From assembly GCA_947501215.1 (NCBI GenBank), contig CANMUS010000001.1, positions 788,290 to 852,289 on the forward strand: a stretch of 64,000 bases of DNA, in the 5' to 3' direction. Shown one piece after another: positions 17,359 to 26,418 of this stretch (its first letter is position 1; each line of letters opens with the position of its first letter). Under the pieces are notes generated by a model that saw only the letters and a list, made by a program, of their open reading frames with translations, was not told where the DNA came from and did not search any database. A program made the position numbers and the translations under genes. Source of the stretch: an uncultured Erythrobacter sp. GTDB lineage: Bacteria > Pseudomonadota > Alphaproteobacteria > Sphingomonadales > Sphingomonadaceae.

Positions 17359-17993
17359 GCGAACCGCGATCTAAAATACCGACCCGGCAGAAGATTATCG
17401 ACGCCGCGCGCGAATTGATGGTGGAGCAGGACAGCCTGGAAATCTCGATCTCCGAGATCACCCGCAAGGCAAGCACCAACATCGCATCGGTCAGCTATCA
17501 TTTCGGCGGGCGCGAGGGGCTGATGGTATCGATCGCCCGCGCCGATGCGGATTTCGCGATCGGCGAGCTCGACAGGCTGCTGGCCTCAGGCATGAGCCCG
17601 CCCGACAAGATCGCGCACCACGTCACCGGCATGGTGCGCGCCTATTTCCGCCGACCCTACCTCCACCGGCTGCTGCAAAAGCTGATCCGCGAAGGATCGC
17701 GCGAGGCGGCCACGCTGGTCACCGGGTTCTTCAGCATCCCCGTGGCCGATGCCCGCCGGACGATCATCGAAAAAGGCGTGGCGCAAGGGCTCTTCCGGCC
17801 CGTCGACACCAATCTGGTCGGCTATGCAATAGAAGGGGCATGTGCGAACATCTTCACCTCTGCCGCCTCGCGCCGCGCCTTGCTGGGCTCGGGCGAGCTA
17901 GATCGGGCGCTGGTCGAGCGTTTCGCCGTCAGCACCGCCGAACTCGTCGTGCGCGGCTTGCTTGCGCCTGGAGTCGAACGCCCGCTCAGTTGA
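17355..17993 (+). CDS. TetR/AcrR family transcriptional regulator
   Basis: A 212-residue regulator with an N-terminal helix-turn-helix (SLEISISEITRKASTNIASVSYHFGGREGL, written as the helix pair up to residue about 55) and a C-terminal ligand-binding domain. GTG start with GGAGG just upstream, overlapping the CoA-transferase stop (GTGA). Being last in the operon, it probably senses an acyl-CoA intermediate and represses from the palindrome at 14617-14634. Its 3' end converges on the TonB receptor gene with a 16-base gap. Confidence 0.85.
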   Translation: MSEPRSKIPTRQKIIDAARELMVEQDSLEISISEITRKASTNIASVSYHFGGREGLMVSIARADADFAIGELDRLLASGMSPPDKIAHHVTGMVRAYFRRPYLHRLLQKLIREGSREAATLVTGFFSIPVADARRTIIEKGVAQGLFRPVDTNLVGYAIEGACANIFTSAASRRALLGSGELDRALVERFAVSTAELVVRGLLAPGVERPLS

Positions 17994-18009
17994 AGCGAGC
18001 GCTTTCTCT

Positions 18010-20064
18010 CTAGAAGCCGACGCGCACCCCGGCCCAGACAGTGCGAGGTGCGCCAAGATCGATCGAGCCGCCCTGGTCGCGCGTGACAATGGTTTTGTCG
18101 GTCAGGTTCTCTCCGCGCAATACTACCGAGATACCGTCCGCCAACGGGATTTGCGCGAAAGCACCCAGCGTGGTCGCGGCAGGCAGCAGGTCAGTCTCGA
18201 GATCGTCCTCGAATTGCGCGCCGACATGGCGCAGTGTGGCCGACAGCAGCCAGTCCCGAGCCGGACACCAGGACAGCGTTGCACCTGCGACCCAGCGCGG
18301 CGTCTGCGCGGGGTTATTGCCGTCGAGCGCGGCCGCAGCGCCCGATCCTCGAGCCTCTGCATCGGTGTAAGCAAGGCCGCCATCGAAGCTCACCTCGCCC
18401 AGCGAAAGCTTCGCGTTCGCCTCGATCCCGCGCGCGCGGACCGCGTCGATATTGCGGCGCTGGCGCAGGTTCTCGGCGATCGTCACATTCGCGACCGCGT
18501 CCTTTACGCGGTTGTCGAAAGCCGTGAAGCCCAGCGCGATACGATCGGATGGCGCGAAATCGACACCCACCTCGAAACCTTCGAGCAGCTCGTTTTCGAG
18601 CGCGGCGTTCGCCTGCGTGACCACCGGAAAGACCACGAAGGGCCGGTAGAGTTCATTGAGCGTCGGCAGGCGAAGACCGGTGTAGGCCGCCGCGCGCAAG
18701 CTTGCACCGCCGCCGAGACGATAGAGCGCTCCGGCGCGGAAAGACGCCTCCCAGCCCGCGCGATCCGCGAACCGGTCGTCGATCTGGATCGCGCCCGAGG
18801 GATCGCGTTCGGTGAAGAAGCCGTTGCGGATCGTGTAGCGATCGAGCCGCGCTCCGCCGGTCAGCGTCAGCGCGCCCAGCGTCAGGTCGTTCTCCACGAA
18901 CAGGCCGAGATCGGTGGTCGTCCCGCCCGCATTGCGCCGGGCGGTGACTTGCCCGCTGAAGGCGCTGATCGCTGTCTCGAACAGTTCGCCGTCGCTGCGG
19001 CGATAGTCGAGGCCGAGGCGCAGGACATTGCGCTCGCCCGTCGGTGGGCGGACTTCGATCTTGCCGCCGATGCCGGTCGAGGGCGTATTGCGCTGGTCGA
19101 GGACCGGCACGAAGCGGGTCGAGCTGATCACCCGGTTGGCGAAATTGCGCGCCTGGACATAGCCGAGCACGTCGAATTCCCAGGTCCCGCGACCGATCAG
19201 GCGCAGGCTCGCATCCTGCCCCTCGATCCGGCTGTCGCCTCCTTCGAAGCGCAAGGTCCGCTCGTCCTGGAAGATCAGGCCGCGTGCCTGCAATTCGATC
19301 GTCTCGGTCAGCGGAGCGACGCCGCGAACTTGCAGCGAATAGCCATCGAATGCTGCGCGCGCGGTGGCAGGCACGCGGTCGCCGACGGGCGTGGTGAAGA
19401 AGCCCTTCCCCCGGTCCCAGCGACCGGAAATCACACCGAAGCCAGCCCCGAGGCGCGACGCCAGGCTGGCGCTTGCCCCGGTTTCGCCGCGATCGTTGGC
19501 GAGCAGTTGCGCATCGAGCGTGCCGAGCGTGTCGATCCCCGCGCTCTGCAATTCGATCGTGCCGGCCAGCGCGCCCGCGCCGAACGGGCCGGATCCGCCG
19601 CCGCGCGTCACCCGGATGGCGGCGAGCCGTTCGGGGGCAAGCGCGCTGAAGGGGATGAAGCCGAAGAAGGGATCGGCCATCGGCACGCCGTCGAGCAGTA
19701 CCAGCGCGCGGCTGGTCGCATTGCCGCCTAGTGCACGCAAAGTCGCTCCCTGCGCCGAGGGGTTCGCAGAACGACTGTCCGAACGGCGGAATTGCTGGAA
19801 GCCCGGCACGGCTGCCAGCGCATCCTCGATCCGGCCCGACGAGGTCGAGACCAGCGTCTCGCGCTCGATCACCTGGACAGCGTAAGCTGGTGCGGCGGGC
19901 GTTTCGGCAAGGCCTTCGCCGGTCACGACGATGACCGGTCCATCGTCGCTCTCCTGCGCTGCGGCAGGGGCTGCAAGCACAGCGGCAAGGGAGACGGTCG
20001 AAGCAAATATCGGCGATCGGATCACGGCGCGGCCTCTCGTTTCGGAGCGGCGCGATTGAGACAT
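18010..20064 (-). CDS. TonB-dependent receptor in a molybdenum-cofactor gene cluster
   Basis: A 684-residue outer-membrane receptor of the smaller BtuB/FepA-like size. Signal peptide ending at LAAPAAAQE, TonB-box-like VIVVTGEG, plug with IEDALAAVPGF, ALVLLDGVPM and RGGGSGPFGAGALAGTIEL, and a barrel ending in TVWAGVRVGF. Start is ATG 20064; a GTG at 20025 would give a more typical signal peptide and cannot be excluded. It begins 38 bases after moeA on the same strand and probably shares its transcript. The ligand is unknown; the context hints at a molybdenum-related compound but this is only inference. Confidence 0.85.
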   Translation of the reverse strand: MSQSRRSETRGRAVIRSPIFASTVSLAAVLAAPAAAQESDDGPVIVVTGEGLAETPAAPAYAVQVIERETLVSTSSGRIEDALAAVPGFQQFRRSDSRSANPSAQGATLRALGGNATSRALVLLDGVPMADPFFGFIPFSALAPERLAAIRVTRGGGSGPFGAGALAGTIELQSAGIDTLGTLDAQLLANDRGETGASASLASRLGAGFGVISGRWDRGKGFFTTPVGDRVPATARAAFDGYSLQVRGVAPLTETIELQARGLIFQDERTLRFEGGDSRIEGQDASLRLIGRGTWEFDVLGYVQARNFANRVISSTRFVPVLDQRNTPSTGIGGKIEVRPPTGERNVLRLGLDYRRSDGELFETAISAFSGQVTARRNAGGTTTDLGLFVENDLTLGALTLTGGARLDRYTIRNGFFTERDPSGAIQIDDRFADRAGWEASFRAGALYRLGGGASLRAAAYTGLRLPTLNELYRPFVVFPVVTQANAALENELLEGFEVGVDFAPSDRIALGFTAFDNRVKDAVANVTIAENLRQRRNIDAVRARGIEANAKLSLGEVSFDGGLAYTDAEARGSGAAAALDGNNPAQTPRWVAGATLSWCPARDWLLSATLRHVGAQFEDDLETDLLPAATTLGAFAQIPLADGISVVLRGENLTDKTIVTRDQGGSIDLGAPRTVWAGVRVGF

Positions 20065-20102
20065 CGGCTGCGCGCGGTCAACCGCTGAAGCCGTCGGCGC
20101 GA

Positions 20103-21287
20103 TCAGAAAGCGAGAGCCGAGACGATCGCTCCTGCTTGCTCGGCACCCGAGCCGGGAGGGCGGCGGATGAGCCAACGGGCATCCAGCAGGGGCGCCTGTG
20201 CACCGCTCTGCTGGTTTCTGAGCGGCAACAGGCCGTCAGCCCCGGAGGCAGCCCGAACGAAGGTTTCGCGCGAGCCTGTTTCCCCGAAATCGGCACCCAG
20301 CACCATCGGCATGAACGCCAGCTCCGAAGCTGCCGACCCCCCTTGCAGGCAGGCTAGCAGGGGCCGGAGAAACAAGCGCGCTGTGACCATGGCCGATGTC
20401 GGATTGCCCGGCAGGCCGAGCACCAGCTTGCCCTGCGCCATGCCGAACCACACCGGACGCCCGGGCCGGATCGGCAGGCGCGCGAAGACTTCTTCCAGAC
20501 CGTGGTTCGCAAACATCGGCCGAGCGAGGTCGTAGTCCCCCACCGACGCTCCGCCGGTGACGACGACGCAGTCCGCCGTGTCCAGAGCCGCGCCTGCCAA
20601 TTGCGACAGTTGTTCGAGATCGTCGCCGCCGCGCGCGGTGTACGTCACTTCGCCACCTGCAGCTCTCGCCATGGCAGCAACGCCATAGCTCGCACTGTCG
20701 GCCAGCGTAGCTTCATCCGCATAAGCATCGCCGGGCGCGACGAGTTCGTCACCCGTCGCAATGATCGCCACCCGTGGGCGGTGCCGAACCTCGACCTCTG
20801 CCCGATCGGTCGCAGCCGCAGCCACCATCGCTTGCGGAGTTAGCCGTGCACCCGCAGGAACCAGCAGGTCCCCGCGTCGGAAATCGCTCCCGGCTTCGCG
20901 CACATGGCGTGCCGGTCCGAAGCCCTCGCGAAACCGTATCCGGTCGCCGTCGCGCTCGGCATATTCCTGCATGATGACGCAGTCCGCGCCCTCCGGCAGG
21001 AAGGCGCCGGTGAAGATGCGCATGGCCTGTCCGGGCTCAAGTGCTTGCTCGGGCAATTGGCCGGCCCGCACCTCGCCGATGCAGCCGAGCCAGTCGCCAG
21101 CCTGCGTGCTCGCTCCCACTACGGCATAGCCATCCATGACCGAGCAAGCGCGGCGCGGCGCATCGCTACGCGCGGTCAGACTTTCGGCAAGGTAGCGTCC
21201 CGCCACGTGCTTAAGCGATAAGGTTTCCGTTTCGAGCGGCGAAACGGCTGCCTCCAGAAACGCTATGGCCTCGTCGAAATCCGGCAC
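20103..21287 (-). CDS. moeA: Molybdopterin molybdenumtransferase MoeA
   Basis: A 394-residue cytoplasmic enzyme inserting molybdenum into adenylylated molybdopterin. Family landmarks: APRRACSVMDGYAV near the N-terminus, IIATGDELV, VTGGASVGDYD and VLGLPGNPTSAMV. GTG start with GAGGGG upstream, overlapping the end of moaA by 13 codons' worth of sequence at most a few bases (21287 versus 21299), so the two genes are nearly contiguous and same-strand. It supplies cofactor for the PaoABC-like enzyme encoded 5 kb away. Confidence 0.93.
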   Translation of the reverse strand: MPDFDEAIAFLEAAVSPLETETLSLKHVAGRYLAESLTARSDAPRRACSVMDGYAVVGASTQAGDWLGCIGEVRAGQLPEQALEPGQAMRIFTGAFLPEGADCVIMQEYAERDGDRIRFREGFGPARHVREAGSDFRRGDLLVPAGARLTPQAMVAAAATDRAEVEVRHRPRVAIIATGDELVAPGDAYADEATLADSASYGVAAMARAAGGEVTYTARGGDDLEQLSQLAGAALDTADCVVVTGGASVGDYDLARPMFANHGLEEVFARLPIRPGRPVWFGMAQGKLVLGLPGNPTSAMVTARLFLRPLLACLQGGSAASELAFMPMVLGADFGETGSRETFVRAASGADGLLPLRNQQSGAQAPLLDARWLIRRPPGSGAEQAGAIVSALAF

Positions 21288-21298
21288 CGGCCCCTCGC

Positions 21299-22333
21299 CT
21301 ATCCGCCGATCGATGCGAGATGCGGGGTCGCGCCGCTATCGCCTTCGCGCAGCCGGTGGCCCGCGGCCTTGTCCGGCATTGCGCGGCGAATGGCTGCGAT
21401 CAGCTCCTCATGCTGGTCATCATGCTGGAGCAGCTGACGCAGGTCTAAACCGCCCTCCCCGAACAGGCAGAGGTGCAACTTGCCGCGGCTCGAGAGGCGC
21501 AGGCGGTTGCAACTGTCGCAAAACCCATGGGCGTAGGGCGCAATCAGGCCGATAGTCCCGGCGTAATCGGGATGCGCGTAATCGACCGCTGGACCGGCGC
21601 CTGCCTTACGCGGCATTGCAATCCACCCCTCGCGGGCCAGCCGCGTGCGGACCAGATCGCCCGACTGAGCTTCGCCCGCCTGCCACTCTGCATTGTCGTT
21701 GGTTCGCATTAGTTCGATGAAGCGCCATGCGACCGGGCGATCGGCCACGAAGGCGCGAATGCGGTCCCATTCGGCGTCGTCCAGACCGCTCATCAGCACG
21801 GTGTTGACCTTCACCGCGTCGAAACCGACTTCGAGAGCCTGATCAATTCCGCGCACAACGTCGGCTAGCCGGTCGTGCCCGGTGATGCGTGCGAACCCCG
21901 CCGGGTCGAGCGTGTCGATGCTGACATTGACCGCGTCGAGCCCCGCGTCCCGCCATTCCTGCGCTCTTTCGGCGAGTCGATAACCATTCGTGGTCATCGC
22001 CAGTCGGTGAATGCCCGGCACTTCCGCCAATGTGCGCGTGATCGCGGTAAAGTCGTGGCGCACCGTCGGCTCGCCCCCGGTCAGGCGCAGCTTCCACAGG
22101 CCGAGGTTCGCGAATGCGCGTACAGCGCGGGCCATCTCCTCCACCGTAAGCTCCGGTGCGAGACCTGCCTGCTTCTTGAAGCCGTTCGGCAAGCAATAGG
22201 TGCAGCGGAAATTGCAGCGATCGGTCACGGACAGTCGCAGATAGGAGAAACGCCGACCATGGCCGTCTGCCAATCCGGCGTGCTGAGTCGCAGGCACAGG
22301 CAGCGGGTTTTTCACAGGTTCGAGCGGCGGCAT
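21299..22333 (-). CDS. moaA: GTP 3',8-cyclase MoaA
   Basis: A 344-residue radical-SAM enzyme for the first step of molybdenum cofactor synthesis. The N-terminal cluster motif CNFRCTYC is at residues 40-47, the SAM motif GGEPTV follows, the second 4Fe-4S site is in CDSCNRLRLSSRGKLHLC, and the protein ends in the conserved Gly-Gly (LASIGG). The ATG at 22333 fits the family start; the frame is open further upstream but with unrelated sequence. Divergent from ku with 226 bases between. Confidence 0.95.
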   Translation of the reverse strand: MPPLEPVKNPLPVPATQHAGLADGHGRRFSYLRLSVTDRCNFRCTYCLPNGFKKQAGLAPELTVEEMARAVRAFANLGLWKLRLTGGEPTVRHDFTAITRTLAEVPGIHRLAMTTNGYRLAERAQEWRDAGLDAVNVSIDTLDPAGFARITGHDRLADVVRGIDQALEVGFDAVKVNTVLMSGLDDAEWDRIRAFVADRPVAWRFIELMRTNDNAEWQAGEAQSGDLVRTRLAREGWIAMPRKAGAGPAVDYAHPDYAGTIGLIAPYAHGFCDSCNRLRLSSRGKLHLCLFGEGGLDLRQLLQHDDQHEELIAAIRRAMPDKAAGHRLREGDSGATPHLASIGG

Positions 22334-22559
22334 CACTTGGCGATACGCGGCCCAGCACACAAAAGCTACAGCGGGTCTGCCGCAACCTCCGCGTCGGTCA
22401 CGGGGCCTTACGAGCGACGCGGGGCCGATATCGGTTACAGATCCGGTGCAGCCACCCGCCCAACGCATGGGTGGGCGGATGATACCTTAGTCGTGAAGAA
22501 CAACTCCATTCGAAACATTCCGTCCCTTTCGCACGTTCACATGCGAACGGAGATTTTTG

Positions 22560-23390
22560 ATGGCTGCACGAGCTTATTGGCAAGGACAGATACGGCTGGC
22601 CCTGGTTTCGATCCCGGTCGAAATCTATTCGGCGTCCAAATCCGGCTCGAGGATCAGCTTCAACCAGATCCACGAGCCGAGCGGCAAACGCATCTCTTAC
22701 GAAAAGGTCGTGCCGGGTATCGGACCCATCGACCGCGACGAGATCATCCGCGGTTACGAGATTTCAAAGGGCAATTACGTCCTGCTCGAGGACGAGGAAA
22801 TCGAGGCCGTCAAGATCGAGAGCAAGCGCACGCTCGAACTGGTCCAGTTCGTCGATGCCTGCGAGATCGATCCGCTCTATTTCGAGAAGCCCTATTACGT
22901 CGCGCCGCAGGACGAGCTGGCCGAAGAGGCGTTCATCGTGCTGCGTGAGGCGCTGCGAAAAGCCAAGAAGGTCGCGCTGGGCCAGCTATCGGTGCGCGGG
23001 CGGGAAAAGCTGGTCGCAATCAAGCCGTGCGGCAAGGGGCTGCTGCTCGAAACTCTGCGCTATGCCGATGAAGTGCGCGCGGGCCAGAGCTTTTTCGACG
23101 ATATCGACGATGCCAAGCCGAAGAAGGAATTGCTCGACCTGGCCAATACGCTGATCGAACAGAAGAGCGCCCCCTTCGATGCAGGCGAGTTCGAAGATCG
23201 CTATGCCGAAGCGCTGAAGAAGCTGATCGACAAGAAGGCCAAATCGAAGAGCAATAAAGCAGTCATCGAGGATGTGGACGATCCGGACGCCCCGCCGGGT
23301 TCCAACGTCATCGACCTGATGGCCGCTCTCAAGAAATCGGTCGAGGGCGACAAGGCGAAGAAACCTGCAAAGCGCAAGAAATCCGCCTGA
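22560..23390 (+). CDS. ku: Ku protein, non-homologous end joining
   Basis: A 276-residue bacterial Ku that binds double-strand DNA ends and recruits LigD. The opening ARAYWQGQIRLALVSIPVEI is typical, the Ku core follows, and the C-terminus is lysine-rich (KAKSKSNK..., KKPAKRKKSA), as in DNA-binding tails. ATG 22560 has CGGAG seven bases upstream; a TTG just before it is ignored. It lies three bases before ligD, so both form one NHEJ unit. Confidence 0.95.
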   Translation: MAARAYWQGQIRLALVSIPVEIYSASKSGSRISFNQIHEPSGKRISYEKVVPGIGPIDRDEIIRGYEISKGNYVLLEDEEIEAVKIESKRTLELVQFVDACEIDPLYFEKPYYVAPQDELAEEAFIVLREALRKAKKVALGQLSVRGREKLVAIKPCGKGLLLETLRYADEVRAGQSFFDDIDDAKPKKELLDLANTLIEQKSAPFDAGEFEDRYAEALKKLIDKKAKSKSNKAVIEDVDDPDAPPGSNVIDLMAALKKSVEGDKAKKPAKRKKSA

Positions 23391-23393
23391 TCT

Positions 23394-25850
23394 ATGGCCG
23401 AACGCAAGGATCCTCTGACCGAGTACAACGCAAAGCGGGACTTCAAGCAAACGCCCGAGCCTGCGGGCAAGCCCGAGGCCAGCAAATCGGGCGACCTCTT
23501 CATCGTTCAGAAGCATGACGCGACCCGGCTGCATTGGGACCTGCGGCTCGAAGTGGATGGTGTGCTGAAGAGCTGGGCGGTGACCAAGGGACCTTCCCCC
23601 GATCCGGACATCAAGCGACTGGCGGTCCGGACCGAGGACCATCCCATGTCCTACGCGGAGTTCGAAGGCGTCATTCCCAAGGGGGAATATGGCGGCGGGA
23701 CGGTCATGCTGTGGGACCGGGGAAGCTGGGCGCCTGTCGAGGGCAAGAGCGCGAAGGACCTCGAAAAAGGGCATCTCCACTTCACGTTGCAAGGCGAGCG
23801 GATGCGCGGTGAGTGGCTGCTGGTCCGCCTGAAGCAAAAGTCGGGCGAGAAGCGCGAGAACTGGCTTTTGCGCAAGCTGCAGGATGAGCACGCGGAAGCG
23901 GGCGATGCGCTGGTGCAACGCGAATTGACCAGCGTTGCGACCGGTCGTTCGATGGCGGAAATCGCAGCCAGGAAAGATGGCGCGCGGGCCATCACAGGCA
24001 CTAAGAAATCCCGCAAGACGAAAACCGCTGCGCTGCCGAAGTATCGGAAACCCCAACTTGCCACGCTGGTCGACGATGTGCCGACGGGCAATCGCTGGAT
24101 GCACGAGATCAAGTTCGATGGCTATCGCGCGCTGGTGGCGGCGCGCGGCAAGGATGTGCGCATCTATACGCGAAACGGCAAGGACTGGACGGACAAGTTC
24201 GGACCTCTGGTCGATGCCATTGCTGCGCTGGACCTGCCTTCGGCCCTGATCGACAGCGAAATCGTAGCCTATGATGACAAGGGCAATCCGGACTTCTCGA
24301 CCCTGCAAAAGGTCTTGAAGCGAGGCTCCGGATCACAGCAGCCGTCCGATAAACTGGCAGTGCACACTTTCGACTTGCTGGAACTGGAAGGAGACGATTT
24401 AAGCGACCTTCCGAATATCGAGCGCAAGGAACGGCTCGAAGCCTTGCTCGCGAATGCGGAGGCGCCGATTCATGTAGCCGAACACGTCCTAGGGGCAGGC
24501 GAGACCCTGTACCGGGCGATGTGCGACGCGAAACAGGAAGGTATCATCTCCAAAACCGTGGACGGGAAATATTCCGGCCGCCGGTCGAAAGCCTGGGTGA
24601 AGGTGAAGTGCACCCGCAGGCAGGAATTCGTCGTCATCGGCTGGAAAGCTTCGAGCGCGAAGGGGCGCCCCTTTGCGTCTCTCCTGCTCGCCCAGCATGA
24701 GGGCGGCGAGCTTGTCTACAAGGGCAATGTCGGCACCGGTTTTTCTTCCGACGATCTCGATGAGCTCGCGGCGAAACTGAAGCGGCTGGAGCGCAAGACC
24801 CCGCCCGCGGAGGTGGAGAAGGCGTCGTCGCGCAACGTGACGTGGGTGACCCCGAAGCTCGTGGCGGAAATCGCCTTTGCCGAGTTCACCGCCGACGGGA
24901 ACGTGCGCCACGGCAGTTTCCTCGGCCTGCGTGGCGATAAACCGGCGAAGATGGTCGTTCCCGAAAAACCCGCATCTGCCCCCGCGGAAGAGGAGGTCGC
25001 GATCTCCAGCCGCGACCGTGTCATTTTTCCAGACAGCGGTCAGACGAAGGGGGAATTGGCCGACTATTACGCAGCAATCGCACCGGTAATGCTCCCATTC
25101 GCCGCGCGGCGCCCCGTCAGCCTGGTCCGTTGTCCGCAAGGGAGGGCGAAGAAGTGTTTTTTCCAGAAGCATGACAGCGGTGCCCTCGGCGATGCCGTCC
25201 ACCATGTTCCGATCCGCGAGAAAGACGGCGGGCACGAGGACTACCTCTATGTCGAGGACCAGCGCGGCCTCCTGCAGTGCGTCCAGATGGGCACGATTGA
25301 GTTTCACGGCTGGGGCGCGCGCTCTGACGATGTCGAGCAGCCCGATCGGATGATCTTCGATCTCGACCCCGACAAGGGGCTTGGTTTTACCGAAGTGAAG
25401 ACAGCCGCGCGCGACATTCACGACCGGCTTGCCGACCTCGGGCTGACCAGCTTCGCCATGCTGTCGGGCGGCAAGGGCGTCCATGTCGTGGTGCCGCTCA
25501 CGCCGGGCCACGGCTGGGGCGAGCACAAGGATTTCGCCCGGCGGTTCTCCGAAGCGCTGAGCCTTGCCGAACCCGACCGCTTCACCGCGAACATGAGCAA
25601 GGCAAAGCGGAGGGGCCGCATCTTCATCGACTGGCTGCGCAACCAACGGGGCGCGACGGCAGTGCTGCCCTACTCGGCGCGTGCACGGTCCGGCGCGCCA
25701 GTCGCGGTTCCTGTTACATGGAACGAACTCAAGGGGATGGATGATGCCAAGCCATTTTCCATCGATCAGGCGGACACGCTGTTGCGGCGTGCTTCATCGA
25801 AAGCGTTGCATGGGTGGGGTTTCGCCGACCAGCGCCTTCCAAACCTCTAA
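23394..25850 (+). CDS. ligD: ATP-dependent DNA ligase D (phosphoesterase-ligase-polymerase)
   Basis: An 818-residue three-domain NHEJ enzyme. The N-terminal 3'-phosphoesterase domain shows HDATRLHWDLRLE and GVIPKGEYGGGTVMLWD, the central ligase domain carries the adenylated lysine in MHEIKFDGYRALV (about residue 240), and the C-terminal primase-polymerase domain starts around DRVIFPDSGQTKGELADYY with the metal-binding IFDLDPDKGLGF. The order PE-Lig-Pol is the Agrobacterium/Mesorhizobium-like arrangement rather than the mycobacterial Pol-PE-Lig. All catalytic motifs appear intact. Confidence 0.95.
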   Translation: MAERKDPLTEYNAKRDFKQTPEPAGKPEASKSGDLFIVQKHDATRLHWDLRLEVDGVLKSWAVTKGPSPDPDIKRLAVRTEDHPMSYAEFEGVIPKGEYGGGTVMLWDRGSWAPVEGKSAKDLEKGHLHFTLQGERMRGEWLLVRLKQKSGEKRENWLLRKLQDEHAEAGDALVQRELTSVATGRSMAEIAARKDGARAITGTKKSRKTKTAALPKYRKPQLATLVDDVPTGNRWMHEIKFDGYRALVAARGKDVRIYTRNGKDWTDKFGPLVDAIAALDLPSALIDSEIVAYDDKGNPDFSTLQKVLKRGSGSQQPSDKLAVHTFDLLELEGDDLSDLPNIERKERLEALLANAEAPIHVAEHVLGAGETLYRAMCDAKQEGIISKTVDGKYSGRRSKAWVKVKCTRRQEFVVIGWKASSAKGRPFASLLLAQHEGGELVYKGNVGTGFSSDDLDELAAKLKRLERKTPPAEVEKASSRNVTWVTPKLVAEIAFAEFTADGNVRHGSFLGLRGDKPAKMVVPEKPASAPAEEEVAISSRDRVIFPDSGQTKGELADYYAAIAPVMLPFAARRPVSLVRCPQGRAKKCFFQKHDSGALGDAVHHVPIREKDGGHEDYLYVEDQRGLLQCVQMGTIEFHGWGARSDDVEQPDRMIFDLDPDKGLGFTEVKTAARDIHDRLADLGLTSFAMLSGGKGVHVVVPLTPGHGWGEHKDFARRFSEALSLAEPDRFTANMSKAKRRGRIFIDWLRNQRGATAVLPYSARARSGAPVAVPVTWNELKGMDDAKPFSIDQADTLLRRASSKALHGWGFADQRLPNL

Positions 25851-25896
25851 AAATTGATTTTCGGACACCTTTTGACCCGCGATGGTTCTACAGGGA

Positions 25897-25905
25897 CAGG
25901 AGGTG
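25897..25905 (+). promoter_or_regulatory. Strong ribosome binding site selecting a TTG start
   Basis: ACAGGAGGT ends with ideal spacing before TTG 25909 and decides the start of the 2Fe-2S subunit. Confidence 0.65.
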
Positions 25906-25908
25906 CGC

Positions 25909-26418
25909 TTGGCTGATACAATTACCGTAAACGGAACCGCTTATCCCATTCCCGACGATCCGCGTGTCAGTCTTCTCGACTTCCTGCGCCAGCACATCGG
26001 CCTGACCGGCACGAAGAAGGGCTGCGACCATGGCCAGTGCGGCGCTTGCACGGTGTTGGTCAACGGCGTCCGGATCAACAGCTGCCTGACGCTCGCGACC
26101 ATGCACGATGGCGACGATGTGACGACCATCGAGGGTCTTGGCACACCCGAGGAGCCTTCCGCCCTGCAGCGCGCATTCGTCGAACACGATGGCTATCAAT
26201 GCGGCTATTGCACCCCCGGCCAGATCTGTTCGGCCACTGCCATGCTGGAGGAAATTGCCGCCGGTTGGCCCAGCGATGCGAGCGAAACATTGAACGGCAA
26301 GGTCCGCTTGTCCAGCGAGGAAATCCGCGAGCGGATGAGCGGAAACCTGTGTCGCTGCGGCGCTTATGCGAATATCGTGGCTGCGATCGAGGACGTGGCA
26401 GCGGGAGACCGCTCATGA
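25909..26418 (+). CDS. Aldehyde oxidoreductase, 2Fe-2S small subunit (PaoA/YagT-like)
   Basis: A 169-residue iron-sulfur subunit of a molybdenum hydroxylase. Two clusters are visible: the plant-ferredoxin type in CDHGQCGACTVLVNG...C and the helical one in CGYCTPGQIC...CRCG. I choose TTG 25909 as start because CAGGAGGTG lies five bases before it, while the upstream ATG 25882 has no ribosome binding site. Neither start gives a Tat signal, unlike E. coli PaoA, so this enzyme is probably cytoplasmic. The next subunit overlaps by ATGA. Confidence 0.88.
   Translation: MADTITVNGTAYPIPDDPRVSLLDFLRQHIGLTGTKKGCDHGQCGACTVLVNGVRINSCLTLATMHDGDDVTTIEGLGTPEEPSALQRAFVEHDGYQCGYCTPGQICSATAMLEEIAAGWPSDASETLNGKVRLSSEEIRERMSGNLCRCGAYANIVAAIEDVAAGDRS

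Noticed and set aside
22334..22559. Molybdenum cofactor riboswitch upstream of moaA
   Set aside because: I saw no long stem arrangement I could match to the Moco motif in this 226-base gap.
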